Source of the DNA: Dromaius novaehollandiae
Lineage: Eukaryota > Chordata > Aves > Casuariiformes > Dromaiidae
Direction: 5' to 3'
NCBI RefSeq assembly: GCF_036370855.1
Contig: NC_088105.1
Span: 12,219,619-12,283,618, forward strand
DNA: 64,000 bases
Shown here: piece after piece, positions 1 through 11,330 of the stretch
Position numbering within the stretch: position 1 is the stretch's first letter
How the letters are laid out: every line of letters starts with the position of its first letter
The notes under the pieces: generated by a model
What the model saw: only the letters and a program-made list of their open reading frames with translations
Database searches by the model: none
What the model was told of the DNA's origin: nothing
Program-made: the position numbers and the translations under genes

Positions 1-251
1 TTATAGAGAGGGTCTGGTGACTTGCTTAGGAAAGACATATAATATTCTGAGGGCTAAGAGGTGGGTGAGATTAATACAGCTCTTAGAACACAGCCAGCTT
101 CAGCCCTGTGAGTAGTCCACTAAGGCACTGTGTTTAAGGGTAAGTGTACAAGTGTCTGCAGGGTCAGGAACTTAATATGTAAGACTACATTAAATGACAC
201 CATGCTATGTCATCTCCACAAGGACTTACTGGGATGGACTTCATATCATAC
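1..251 (-). other. Selectin intron after the lectin exon
   Basis: This is the start of the intron that follows the lectin exon; its donor reads gtatga on the minus strand at 251-246. The next selectin exon should encode an EGF-like module. I see no cysteine-rich EGF pattern on the minus strand here, so that exon should lie left of the window. Confidence 0.7.
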
Positions 252-1094
252 CTGTATAGCACAAGGCGACCTTCTTTTTCTCACACTGTGCATCATTCCA
301 TCTGCCATCATCCTTCCCTCTTTTGATGTAGATTTCAACACAGTCCTCGTTGTTCCCTTTGCCATTTGGCTCACCTGCAGCCCAGTTTTCTGCCTCTTCT
401 GTCAGTTCTTTGTTAGTTCCAACCCAGGTCCACGTCTCATTAATTTTTCTGATTCCAATCCAGTAGTAACCCGGATTGAAGGGTAAGAAATTATTGAGAT
501 AGCTGATTTCCTCCTTATTCTGAATGGCAACCATGTTAGTATACTTGTCTTTGCACCACAGCTCTGCTTCATTGTAGGTCAAGTTTGTGTCTGAATAATG
601 GTAGGTCCAACAATTCACCTCCTCCAATATCATAAATCCTGGAATGAGAAGATACCAAGAAGTTGGTACCTCTTTCTTCTCTAGAAGAGAATATATAAAG
701 ACCTAAAAATATTCCATGCTTATCAATATCTGAACCTGCATAGCCAGTAGTTGCAATTATTTTATACACAATTACTCAGCAAGCTTCAAAACAGGCATGT
801 CATCATCAAGTATAGGGACTTCAGCCTGTAAAACCATGCCCAATTACAAAGTTCTGCAAACTCTGTAGTAAACCATATGAGCCACTAATATCTGACAGGT
901 GAGCAGGGAAACATGCTATTGCAGCTAGAATTTTTTCTATATGAGTCTAGCCTCATGATAATTAGCTCATGTTCAAAAATTGTTTAATTTGCAGCTCAGT
1001 TAAAATATTTATACTAACATCACCCAACTAGTTTTCTACAGAGACATACACACTTACCATAAGCAAGAAGAGATAGGAACCATAAGCAAACCAT
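252..1094 (-). CDS. SELE: Selectin (probably E-selectin), first two coding exons; partial
   Basis: Selectins are type I membrane lectins that let leukocytes roll on endothelium by binding fucosylated, sialylated glycans. Coding exon 1 is 1094-1058: 12 codons of hydrophobic signal peptide ([12 protein letters not shown]) with a strong start context (A at -3, G at +4) and a gtaagt donor. Coding exon 2 is 638-252, 387 nt, phase 1 at both ends as usual for selectins, and carries nearly the whole C-type lectin domain. The domain starts CWTYHYS and has the GEPN calcium motif, a WND motif and the ending [12 protein letters not shown], sushi, transmembrane and tail exons are outside the window. SELE is chosen because SELE is the selectin next to METTL18 in human, and because of TYNEA, NKEEI and KKKxALCYT; WTYHYS and WTWVGTNK are more L-selectin-like, so SELL remains possible. 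A non-coding first exon further right was not identified. Compared with human selectins, Asn83 and Glu98 of the ligand site are both Gly. Confidence 0.9.
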
Positions 1095-2919
1095 GTTTCT
1101 GATAATTTTCTCTTCTATCTTTTGCGCAGACAGCTATGAAAGACCAGAAAAAGGGAATACATTTGTATAGAACATATACTGCTTTTTTGCAATTCAATAT
1201 AAAATACTGCCTACATTATCTGCCCTACATACCTTTTAACAAATCACTGAGAAATTAAATAATACTTTCATTTAGAGGAAATGTAACTTTTAAAACAGTT
1301 CTTAATGTCAAGACAACTTTTAAGGAACACCAGCAGAGAATTCTCTGTCCAGTTTTTCCTTAGCTAAGCAAGGAGATTGAATAAAACACTCCATTTATAC
1401 TCACAGATTGTTGTTACAATGGCCAGGTGCTATAGAAGTCTTCTAATATTTTTCAGTGACTGCTTTCCTTTGCTAAGTTGCTGAGTATGGCCTTGAAGAT
1501 GAAGTTCAGCTCAACACATCTGGACTGTGTGTTCCTTTTGCCTTTACTGCAGCCTTTTATTCTCTCAGCACAGCCTGCCCCCTGTGAGATGGGAAATTCC
1601 ATGTGGAAAAAAAATTTCTTGGAATATCCCTGGTTCTGACCCTCACACATATTAAGCCTGACACTTCCCTTTCCCATATCAACCCTCCCACAAAGCCACA
1701 CTGTGCTGACAAACTGCCAAGCGCTGGATTATACAGTTTTACTGACAGAAACACACAATTCCAGGATACCAGCATAAAGGTTAGTTTAGGAGTTTGCTGT
1801 GTGAGTTGATGCCAGCTTTTCTCCTAGCATAGATGGTTGTGCTTTTCTTGATCAGAGGGAGCTCTGATTTTCAGCCACAATTGTTCTTTGTAATAGTGAA
1901 CCTATGCAACTTCTTGCAGAGTAAAAAAGGAAATACTCTTTACTGGCTTCTGTAGATGTTCAGATACCATACTGATGACATAAGAATCAAAAGAAATGGA
2001 CATGACAGCTTCTTAAAAGTATCACCATCTATCACTACCAAAACCGTAGCAGATTTTAAAGCAAATGTCTGAACTATGCAAGGCAAACTAGGGTGTTAAG
2101 GTATACAATTCCCCTTACTCGACAATGGAATTGAATATGTATATGCCCCAAGAGGCTACAGAAACTTTGAATGTTCATTAAAGCTCTGAAATAGAAAAAT
2201 ATATATACTTCATCCAATTATTCTGTCACTTTTGATACATTGTTCATAGGACCAGATGGGAGGAGAATGCTATTTTGTTGGAAAACAGTTAGCTTTACTA
2301 ACCAAAAGCTTTCAAAGGAGTATACCTACTACAGCAGATCTTTTCCTCAAAATTATGATGAGGTTGAATTCAGCACAACCAGTATCCTGAGAATTGAAAC
2401 ATCAACTTTTTTCTGGAGTGAGGTTTTATGTTAAGATGTGCCCATCAATACCACTGACAGCTTGATAGCTAAAGCTATCAGCATGCCACCTGAGCTGATG
2501 ATAAAATATTACAGCAGAACAAGTAGATCAAGTAACATAAAGTGGTTTTAAGGAATAACTTTTGCCTTAGTAGAAAAAGTAAAACATCTGTGAAGTAGCC
2601 ATAGCTTGCTAAATCTCTGCCCATCCAAGGAAGCCAAAGGAAAGAGGACCTAGCAAAGAGCATATTCTGAAGTGGCCCCAGTTACTGTCAAAATATTAGA
2701 GTTTCCTATAAATTTCAACATTAAGCCTTAGAAAGTATGTCAAAGTCAGTTACCAAATATAATGAGAATTAAACAGAACAAACACATACTGAATATTTGC
2801 GGGGAGAGGAACACTTTCTAGCAGGTGTGAACTAAGGCTAGAATCACAGATAAACCATCAAGAAATTCTGGAAAGTTGAAGTTAACTTTTGACTGTCCTG
2901 TAGATGCATTCTGTGACTG

Positions 2920-3185
2920 CAGGCCTGGTCCAGCCTCATTTGTAACAACCAGGGTCTTTCCATAGACTTGGAATTCACAGGAAATCAGGACTGCTATTCC
3001 TTTAGCCTCAGTTGTTCATCTGTAAATTGAGAATTAAAACATTTCCTGCCTGTCAGTGATCTTCAGGTTGTAAGCCCTTGGAACACAGACTGGTATTTTT
3101 AATGTGTCTGTGTAGTACATCATGCAGTGGGTCCTAATTTCATGAGGGTTCTGTAGGTGCTATTCTAATACAAACTAACAATAAC
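2920..3185 (+). repeat. Ancient amniote SINE / CR1-type 3' tail relic
   Basis: The stretch contains, in order, degraded versions of blocks typical of old sauropsid SINE/CR1-tail elements. First comes a 'gggtctttccatagacttgg' block, then a 'cagttgttcatctgtaaa' core-like block, a 'gttgtaagcccttggaacac' block, and finally a tail with a (g)tgtgtctgtgtag block, 'gtgggtcctaatttcatg' and 'ggtgctattctaatacaaac'. Divergence is heavy, so the insertion is old. The family assignment is from memory of consensus sequences and the limits are approximate. Confidence 0.65.
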
Positions 3186-4919
3186 AAGCTTCCATAGGAC
3201 AGTCTTTTTTCTCCTTAGATACTGCTCAGATGTTGCAATCATACATGCACAGAAATAGACCACTTCAGAACAAGTTTACATCCTGCCTAGTGTCTGAAGG
3301 GGAAAAATGCTTCACCTTTTCTTGGAGATTCACTTTTTCAAATTGCTTTATGAGCTTCCTACTGGTAAGTGCTCATCTTTTTCATAGCAGAAGGTCCAAA
3401 GCCTAGTGGAAGAAATTTTACTGGAATCACTTCATCAGGGGAATCTCCACAGGAAGGAAGAGAGTGTTTCATAGCTTTTAATGGTCTTCCTCTACCATGG
3501 CTGTCTGAGACTGCTTGTCTGGAGCAGGGCAGCAAGGGGCGGGGGGGCAGTGGACACACAACTGAAAACAATATCTCTGTAAAAACTCCAGTCTAAAAAA
3601 AGACCAACTGTCTTTTTGTTGGCAGCATTCCCATGTTCATCACTGATGTGGGGCTCTTTTTTCCCCCCTGGGAATCCTGTCATCCACAGCTTTTATTTTT
3701 ATCTCTTTTTATTAAAACAGATGAAAGATACAAGTGCAAAATTTTCAGAAAAACAAAAAAGCCTGAAAAGCATTTTCAAAATCACCCAACTGACTGAGGG
3801 GTTAAAGTCTCATTATTAAAAGTCTCATTAGCACTTAAGAACTTAAATCCTCATGTTGTACTGGAAGACTGGGATTCCTATGAGCTAAAGCTACTTTTGA
3901 ATCCAATTTACATAGGTATTTCATGGAAAATTTACCTCTGATGCAGTTACTTAAGTTGAACTCCAGATATCCAAGCTAGACATGCCAACCAGTCTGCCCC
4001 TCAGCTGATCTTTACATTACCGATTTATTCTTTGCCTTGTTTTTTTTCCCACATTTGCACATTTTTCTTCCTTTGCCTATTGATTTGAGTATAATAAAGA
4101 ACCCCCTTTCTTGTGCTTCAGTGCTTGGTGCAGTTGTCCACTCCCTTCTCATACTGTCTGAACACATAATTCCTTGAAATTAATCCACTCTCCCTCTCTG
4201 CCACAAGAACAGCAGACTTGTTAGCCTAAATCAAGTCCAGCTTTCAGAACTGCTGCTCGCTTGTTCCTATATGCTCCAGAGCTTCATTTCCACAGATGAA
4301 AGCCCAGCTTTTTCAAAGTGAATGAGAAAACTGTAGATCATCTTTCTTCCCTACAGATACCTCAAAACAGAAGGAACAAAATGTCACAACTAAACAACTC
4401 ACTAGAACTGAACTTTTGTTCTGTCTCTATTGCCTGCCATTCCCAGCTTTGAAAGAGTATAAACTTGATCTACTACAAGGAGCATGAGCACAACCATTTA
4501 TCTGCCCTATGGGTACTTTCCAGTATATTGAAAAAATAATTCCACACTTGTATTAAAAAAGTAGCATTAGCATTTCTAATACACACACAGACTGCTTTCC
4601 ATGGAAACTGGTTTATATAACGTTTAAGAATTTAACAGCAATTTCTAACAAGGATTATCCAACAGCAACTATTTTCTAGTTGGAAAGTTTAATTGATAAC
4701 CCACTATGAGACAGAAGGCAAGAATAAAAGGCTATACAAACACATTAGGAGTAACTGCAACAAAAAATAGTCAAGTCTGTTATTTAAAGAAGGAGAGCAA
4801 TTGACAGAGGACACTGCTACCAACTGTCTTTTCTTTCTTTAGAGAACGGTTAGCAGATACTGACTGTGATAGCATTATGCATGGGAAAAGAGACTAGGTG
4901 AGAGTAGGCAAAGATTAAA

Positions 4920-5800
4920 GACAATGTAGATGAATTATATTTAATCAAATTACTACTTGAGGATCCAGCCAAGCTATCTAAGTAATTATCCTTGAAAGAA
5001 TGAGGAAAGGTGCTGGAGGGTTGAAGAGGAACAAATATTGTCCCTGTACTTCTAAAAGGAAACAAGGAGGAAAGTAATTAAAAGCCAGGGCCTCCAACTT
5101 CAGTACCTGGGAAAATACTAGAACTGTGTTGGAAAAAACATTAAAGAAAACATTGAAAAATCAGCAGAGGGATACTAAGATGTCAAGCGTAGCCAGCATT
5201 CATTTGCCAAAATATATCAGTTGTATCAATGTATTTCATTTGTACTTAAAGGCTGAGTGAGTAACAAAGAAATAGTGCATTGTCATCTGCTACAATTAAG
5301 ACTTCACACTATCCCATGACACATTCTTACAAGTGAACAGAGGGAATAGTGCTTAGCTGAAATCACCAAAAAGTGAGCAAGGGGCTGGAAAAACTGCCCT
5401 CTGAGTACCCATTTAAGATCACTGCAAATCTGAGAGAACCGTACAAGGAACCATGCAGGGGTTTATCCTGAACTATATTAAGCTAATTAACATGTTGGAT
5501 GCTAAAATATAAATACACTTATAAAATTTGCAGGTAACACCAAGCTTTGAGGAACTGCAAGGGTTCCAAAGAACCAGTGTAGAATTTGAAATGATTTTGA
5601 TAAATTAGAGACATGATCTGAAAGAAATAAGAGGAAACTCAAACAAGCACAATGATGCTTTTAAAAAAATCTGAAAATTAAGATAGAAGTAAACTGGGAA
5701 ATTGGCAGCAAGGCACAAGCATTGTGGGGAAAAAAACCTAGGAGTTGTAACAACTCACAAATTCAGTATGGGTTAATGATTTGCTGTCATTTTTAAAAAC
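4920..5800 (+). repeat. CR1 LINE relic (ORF2 reverse-transcriptase region)
   Basis: The + strand follows the CR1 ORF2 nucleotide pattern through the reverse-transcriptase region. Recognisable blocks are 'aattatccttgaaagaatga', 'ttcagtacctgggaaaatac' (the CR1 'gtacctgggaaaat' block), 'cgtagccagcattcatttgc', 'gggtttatcctgaactatat', 'ataaaatttgcaggtaacac' followed by 'caagctttgag', and 'ctaggagttgtaacaactca'. All frames are broken by many stops and indels. It is a dead, strongly diverged 5'-truncated copy; the ends are approximate. Confidence 0.8.
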
Positions 5801-8599
5801 ATGTAATTTTTAGAAATTGTAATTATTTCATTCAATCTCATTGCTAAGTCTCAACTTGTTGATTGCACCAAATCTTAACTACTGCAATTTAGAAAGACAG
5901 GCAGACCAGATGGAATCAAACCAGGAGCAACACAATTGATATATTTAGAACCTTTTAGATCAAAGGTTTATTTGTCCCTTTTTTCTTTTCCAAAAAAGAT
6001 TATCTCGTGATCTTGACACCCTGTACTCTTTATTTTCAAAGAAAGAAACTAAACAAAAATTTTAATATTCATCGACTAATTTTATTTCTTATACATATAC
6101 CCTCATTTTGTTTCCTTACCTGGAAACACATGCATGCTTGTCTGATGTGCAAGCATATTGTAAATCTAATTTTACAAACTATCAGTTCCTATGGATCATA
6201 ATTCAAATAACACAAGTTCAGAAAATATGGCCTACATAAAAACACTGAAGGCATTTAGGTTTTTGTTGGGTTTATTTGTTTCTTCCCTGAAAAAGGACTA
6301 GCTAGAAGGGAGAAATCTAGATATCTTGTAGCCTTTGGAAGACTATTTTAGATGTTATAAACTTATAAGATGTACTTAGGAGAAATACAATGAACTTTTC
6401 TCCATATCTGCTTGGTATATAACAAGAAATAGTTGGATTAGTTTGTAGTAGTAAAGTTTTAAAGGAGTGTCTACAAGATATGAAGGTAGTGAAGTGCTAG
6501 AGCAGGAGTTTTGTAGGGTCTAGCTTTCCATTAGAGATGGACTTGGTTTGAAAAAATACATCAAGATCTTATCAGTAGCTTATGAAAAGGGGAGGCAGTG
6601 GAAAATGATTTTTAGATGAGGTAAAAAAATCTGTTGAACTTGCTAGAATCACAAAAATGAGATAAATGTATATATTCAGGCTATCTGAGAACCTACCATG
6701 TCCTACATGTAAAGAGCTATAGATTTGTATATCCATATAGAAAGGGAGATTCCCATTTTCCCTGTCTTCATTAAAGAATAGGGTTTTTATCTACATTATA
6801 AGATTATACCTGCATTTACATATTTCTAAGCCCCAGTCTTCCTTCTTACATTTTAATGATACCTTTATGTCAACAGACGAAACCAGAGACTTTACCTCTG
6901 AGTAATCCAGTTCCATCGCTCTAATAGCGGGTTTACTTGTCACTAAAAAAAATGAAAACATTTCATAAGTACTTATATCAAAGTAGTATATACAACAGAA
7001 TTTTATCACATGGCAGAGGGCTATAAAACCACTAGAAATCTTGAAGTCATGAAAAAATAACCCTTCACCCACAGTAACACTCAGAAAAGGAAAGCAGAAG
7101 AGGAAGAATAAGTGCTGTAACCAGTCTTAAGGGGAAAGGGAGTTTGGTGCCAGTAGTGAAGATGTTTCCTGTTTGGAAAACAGTTTGAAACACTAATTCT
7201 TTAAAAATTCAGAGACAAAGTCAAATGCACAAGTTTTCCCTAAGGTCTAGATAGGAAGAAAGATAATTTCCAAGGAAACACTCATCCCTCAGCATCTTTG
7301 TGTGTCTCATTAAGTGTGAATAAAGTAGGCAAGAACAGCTGCAGAAGAAGCTGGAATTTGTCAGGCTGCCTAAGATAGTCTCCAATCTGTCTGGAGCAAG
7401 ACACCAGGAGCCAGAAAACTTTATCTCCATTTCTCATTTCGGGAACTCTGATGTGACTCATACTGCTCAATTTCCTACAGTCAGACAAAAATACATCTTC
7501 AAACAAAAATCTAACCTGAGGCCTGGGATCACTGGCACTGGCAAAGTGTGATTCAGTGCATTGAAACATGAAACTGAACAGAGAAATGACCTGATAGTCA
7601 GGAGCATCCTCATACCTTGAGGTAGACAAGAGTAGAGAGAGTCTTAACATCTAGTACTTGGTTACCTGCAATTGCAGGTGGAGTTGATCCCATGCATAAT
7701 TATATTTCCAACTTTATAATGTATCTTATGGCAGAGGCCCTTGGAACCTTACTACCCTTTAAGTCTTGATAAACACATATGAAAGAATAACCATATAACT
7801 GATGCATAGATACTGTGGTGTTGAACTTACTGTCCAGATCTACTTACCTCCGCTCTCCAAAAAAGTTTCAACTTACAACACATGTGAACTAGCAGCAGCA
7901 CTGGAATGCTCACACGACCTTCCATTCTCCATTTGCAGTACTATGAAGGAAAGACTACAAAAACAATGAGGCAGCCAGTAGCTTCACTTCCTTACAGATA
8001 CATTCAGCTATTTATGAACTCCAAACTTCAGCTCTGTTCTTTTCAGTGCTTCAATCAGTTTCAGATTTCTCCACACACTGATGAACACAGCATTTAATTT
8101 TTTCAGTTCCTAGCTAGAGCAATCTTTGGTAAAAAACTTAATCATTAGATACAGCATCTTGTATCAGTATTTAATTCCTCAGGTTTCTCCATGGATTTTC
8201 AGTCTAGAACATCCATCCCAGAAGCTCTGTGAAGAACTGACTGACCTCTCTGAAGCTGGCTTAGCAAAGGGACAGAACAGTATTTTAGTCCTTAATTTGT
8301 TACTGGGAGATGGGCAGTGAACAAAAACTCTGCAAGAGTTATCTGCAGCAGATCATAAGCTAAAGAGCCATAGTTCTGAAATATCTAGAAGCCTGGGATC
8401 CTGTACCTAAAAGGCACTTGGGTGGTGATAGCCTCTGCATCTAAGACAGCCCCCGGGGACTTTTATTAGTGCTTGAGGTCATTTGTAGAACCAAGAAGCA
8501 GAAAGGACCATTACTAAAGCCACAGGCATTCTGTGGAATGAGATCTTACTACCTGTATCTGAAAGCTTCAAAGCAAGACTGAAATGCAAGAAATGACTA

Positions 8600-8660
8600 C
8601 ACAGAGGGGAGGAGGAGAAACTGAGCCATGAAGAGCTGGTAAGAGTGTATCACACTAGTC
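8600..8660 (+). repeat. Possible MIR/core-SINE fragment
   Basis: A short stretch, 'ggaggagaaactgagccatg' followed by 'aagagctggtaagagtgtatcacac', resembles the 3' part of MIR-type core SINEs ('gaggaaactgaggc...ggtcacac'). It is short and diverged, so this is tentative. Confidence 0.35.
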
Positions 8661-10979
8661 ATAGCTCCCCCCTCCCCAAGTCAGTAGACCGTGAGAGAAC
8701 AGAGGTACTTAAGTTCTCAAATTACGTACTATTTCATGAGCACTCTGTCCACTCTGCCACAGGTTTGAGCAAGCAAGTTTATTTCTATCAGCTTGATAAA
8801 TAATTGCTTTTTGGGACAGGCATGTTTAACAGAAGATTAGTGGAGTGTAGCTCAATTGATTTCTATGGCAGTTGCTTCAAGAACAGAGAAATTCATCCCC
8901 AACACTGAAAGCAATGGCATTAAATTTCTTTGCATTCTTGTTTTCCAGACAGAAAAGAGTGCCACAAGGCTTCTTGAAGCTTTTGTTAACTGAGCTCAAG
9001 ATCATTAGGACTTTCCTTATTTCCTGGGACAGAAAACAATGCTTCAACTTTCCAGTGAAATCTTTGCTGTTCCGCTCCCTCCAGACTTCTTGACTCATCA
9101 GGAAGGGCAAGTTTGTCACCAACCATTAAGTTGCTCCACTTTGTGGAGGTGGCAAACAGGGTGTCAAGTAGACTACTCACTTTCATATGCCTTTTTACTT
9201 GAGTCCAAAAAGCAATCAACACAAACTTTTTTTTTCCAGATGCAAAGAACATAGCCCCCCTTCAATATATATTTAGCAATCATAGTGCATATTAGTTGGG
9301 GTTTTTTTTTCCCTCTCAGTTATTAACAGGCTTGTGCTCATCTTTTGTAATTTTAATCAGTAGTAGTCTGGTTTAGATCATGAAAAAGTCATATGCAGCT
9401 CATTTGAGCCACTGGGCAAAAAAATATTCTCCACTTATCAGCTAAGTTTGCTTTCATAATAGGCATAGGAGAAGCAGAAAATGCAGCAGTTATCATTTAT
9501 CATCTATAAAATACTGAGCCCACACAAAATTCTCATCTGAGGCAATTAACAGTTTGGTTTATTTGTACTTTTTCTAAGGGACAAAATCCCCATGATGTTA
9601 GACTGGCTATATTAACTACAGAGGAGAAGTTACCTTACTGTAGAAACAGAAAGTGTCCAGATTTATGTCTACTTCAGTGTACACAAGTTAGGCGTGCAGT
9701 TGCTCTAGACCCTCTACAACTAATAGAAAGACAAAGGTTTATCTAAAGGCTGTTTAAGTCAAAAGAGAGCCACTCTTCCTCCATTAACAAAAATGAGAGC
9801 TGAGTGTAAATAACCTTGGTTAAATGCCTAGAGACAAAGAAAAAGAATCCAAAACAAAACCAAGAATATTCTAACTTTTTCATCTCTTACTCAGGTTGGC
9901 AGAGAAGGCCTAGCTACTAATTATGCAAAAAAGTTAAACCATCTGTCCAACAATTCTATAGGTCTGCACATATCCTCTAAGATAGGATTTAAACTCCTTC
10001 CCCTGAAATAAACTGTGTACATGTCATTTTGAAGGCATTTCCCCACTTACCAGGGTATATAAATTAGTAACATGGAATAACAAGGATCCATTCCTGTACA
10101 TTAAGCATTATTTCCTGAACTTGGCACTCATTGGATGCTGGGATTTCAGAAAGCTGCTCTTCATTCATTTTATCTGTATGCAATGTCCCTACTCTCAGGG
10201 CAGAATTATTGCTATAGCTAAACCATCCCACAAATAAGAATATTAAAACACCACCACAAGAAATAAAAGTAGTTATTTCCCCTCATTCTATAGCCAGAGT
10301 TCTGCAAGTTTGACACCATGTAATTAAATTCTCACCCCTCTCCATTTTCATTCTAATGTTCATCTCTGATCTAGAAAACTGCACTCTCACACCATGAATA
10401 AGGAGGGACATAGTTTCCCTTCTCAGTTCCTCCAGCTAGACTCCACCTTTTCAGCTGCCCTCATTTGTCTACTCCATGAATGGGCATTTGAAGAAAAGCA
10501 GTTGCATCTGAAAAGCCTTTGTGTTAAGGGTATCATAGATCCCATAGTCTGATCAGTTAAAATAACTCATTCACACTGTTAACAAAGTTAACAGCTGGGA
10601 CACTGAAATCATTACCTGTACACAGTGCTTCTGTACTACACACTGGCATATGCTGCAGGACAGTGATAGTGAGAACAGGAAAGGACGACAGAAGGACAGC
10701 ACAGAGCCCTGAAAAGCAAACCCAGAAGACTGGTTTCACAAAACAAGTGGATACTACAGCAGGTGATGTGTCCAGTACTATTTAAGACCTTTCCCTCAAA
10801 GTGGGAAAGACTAGCAATCCTATGCCAGGCAGGCAATAATTAAGGTCATGCAGAAGGAAAGCTAGGAATAGGACAATTCCAGATAGGGAACTCTAGGATG
10901 GAAAGAAGCAGGTCCAACAGGTCCAAACAGGAGAAATATTTCATGAAGTTCTCTCTAAAGAAACCTCTTCCCAAGTGCC

Positions 10980-11330
10980 TATTAGAAGTTTGGGTGTTTA
11001 AGTTGTGATGAAGAGGAAGCAGCTAGAAAGGCTCAGAAAAAGATGTGATGGGCTCTTTATAGATGTTAGGTCAGTAAATAAGATGATCAGAAGTCTTCTC
11101 TATATAAAGGGATAAAGTTAGCACACCAAAAACAGGATACAAGCCATCTGTGAGTAAACAGACTGGAAATTAGAAGGAAGTTTCTAGCTACCAGAGCAAT
11201 GAGATTCTAGAACAGCCTCCAAAGAGTAGCAGAGCAAAAAGCTTGACTGTTTTGCTACAGATACTGTCTGATTTATGAAAAGGGTTGTATGACAGCATTA
11301 TGCATGAAAGCAAAGGACAAGACTTGACAC
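10980..11330 (+). repeat. CR1 LINE relic (3' part of ORF2 / 3' flank)
   Basis: Blocks on the + strand match the end of CR1 ORF2 and the following region: 'gaaggaagtttctagctacc', 'agagcaatgagattctagaa' with 'cagcctccaaagag', then 'ctgatttatgaaaagggttg' with 'tatgacagc'. The order and spacing agree with CR1 elements of sauropsids. The copy is heavily diverged and lacks a clear 3' end; the left limit is uncertain. Confidence 0.6.

Noticed and set aside
7282-7650. 122-codon minus-strand frame in the selectin upstream region
   Set aside because: No recognisable domain, no promoter and no splice partners; it overlaps other frames in AT-rich DNA.
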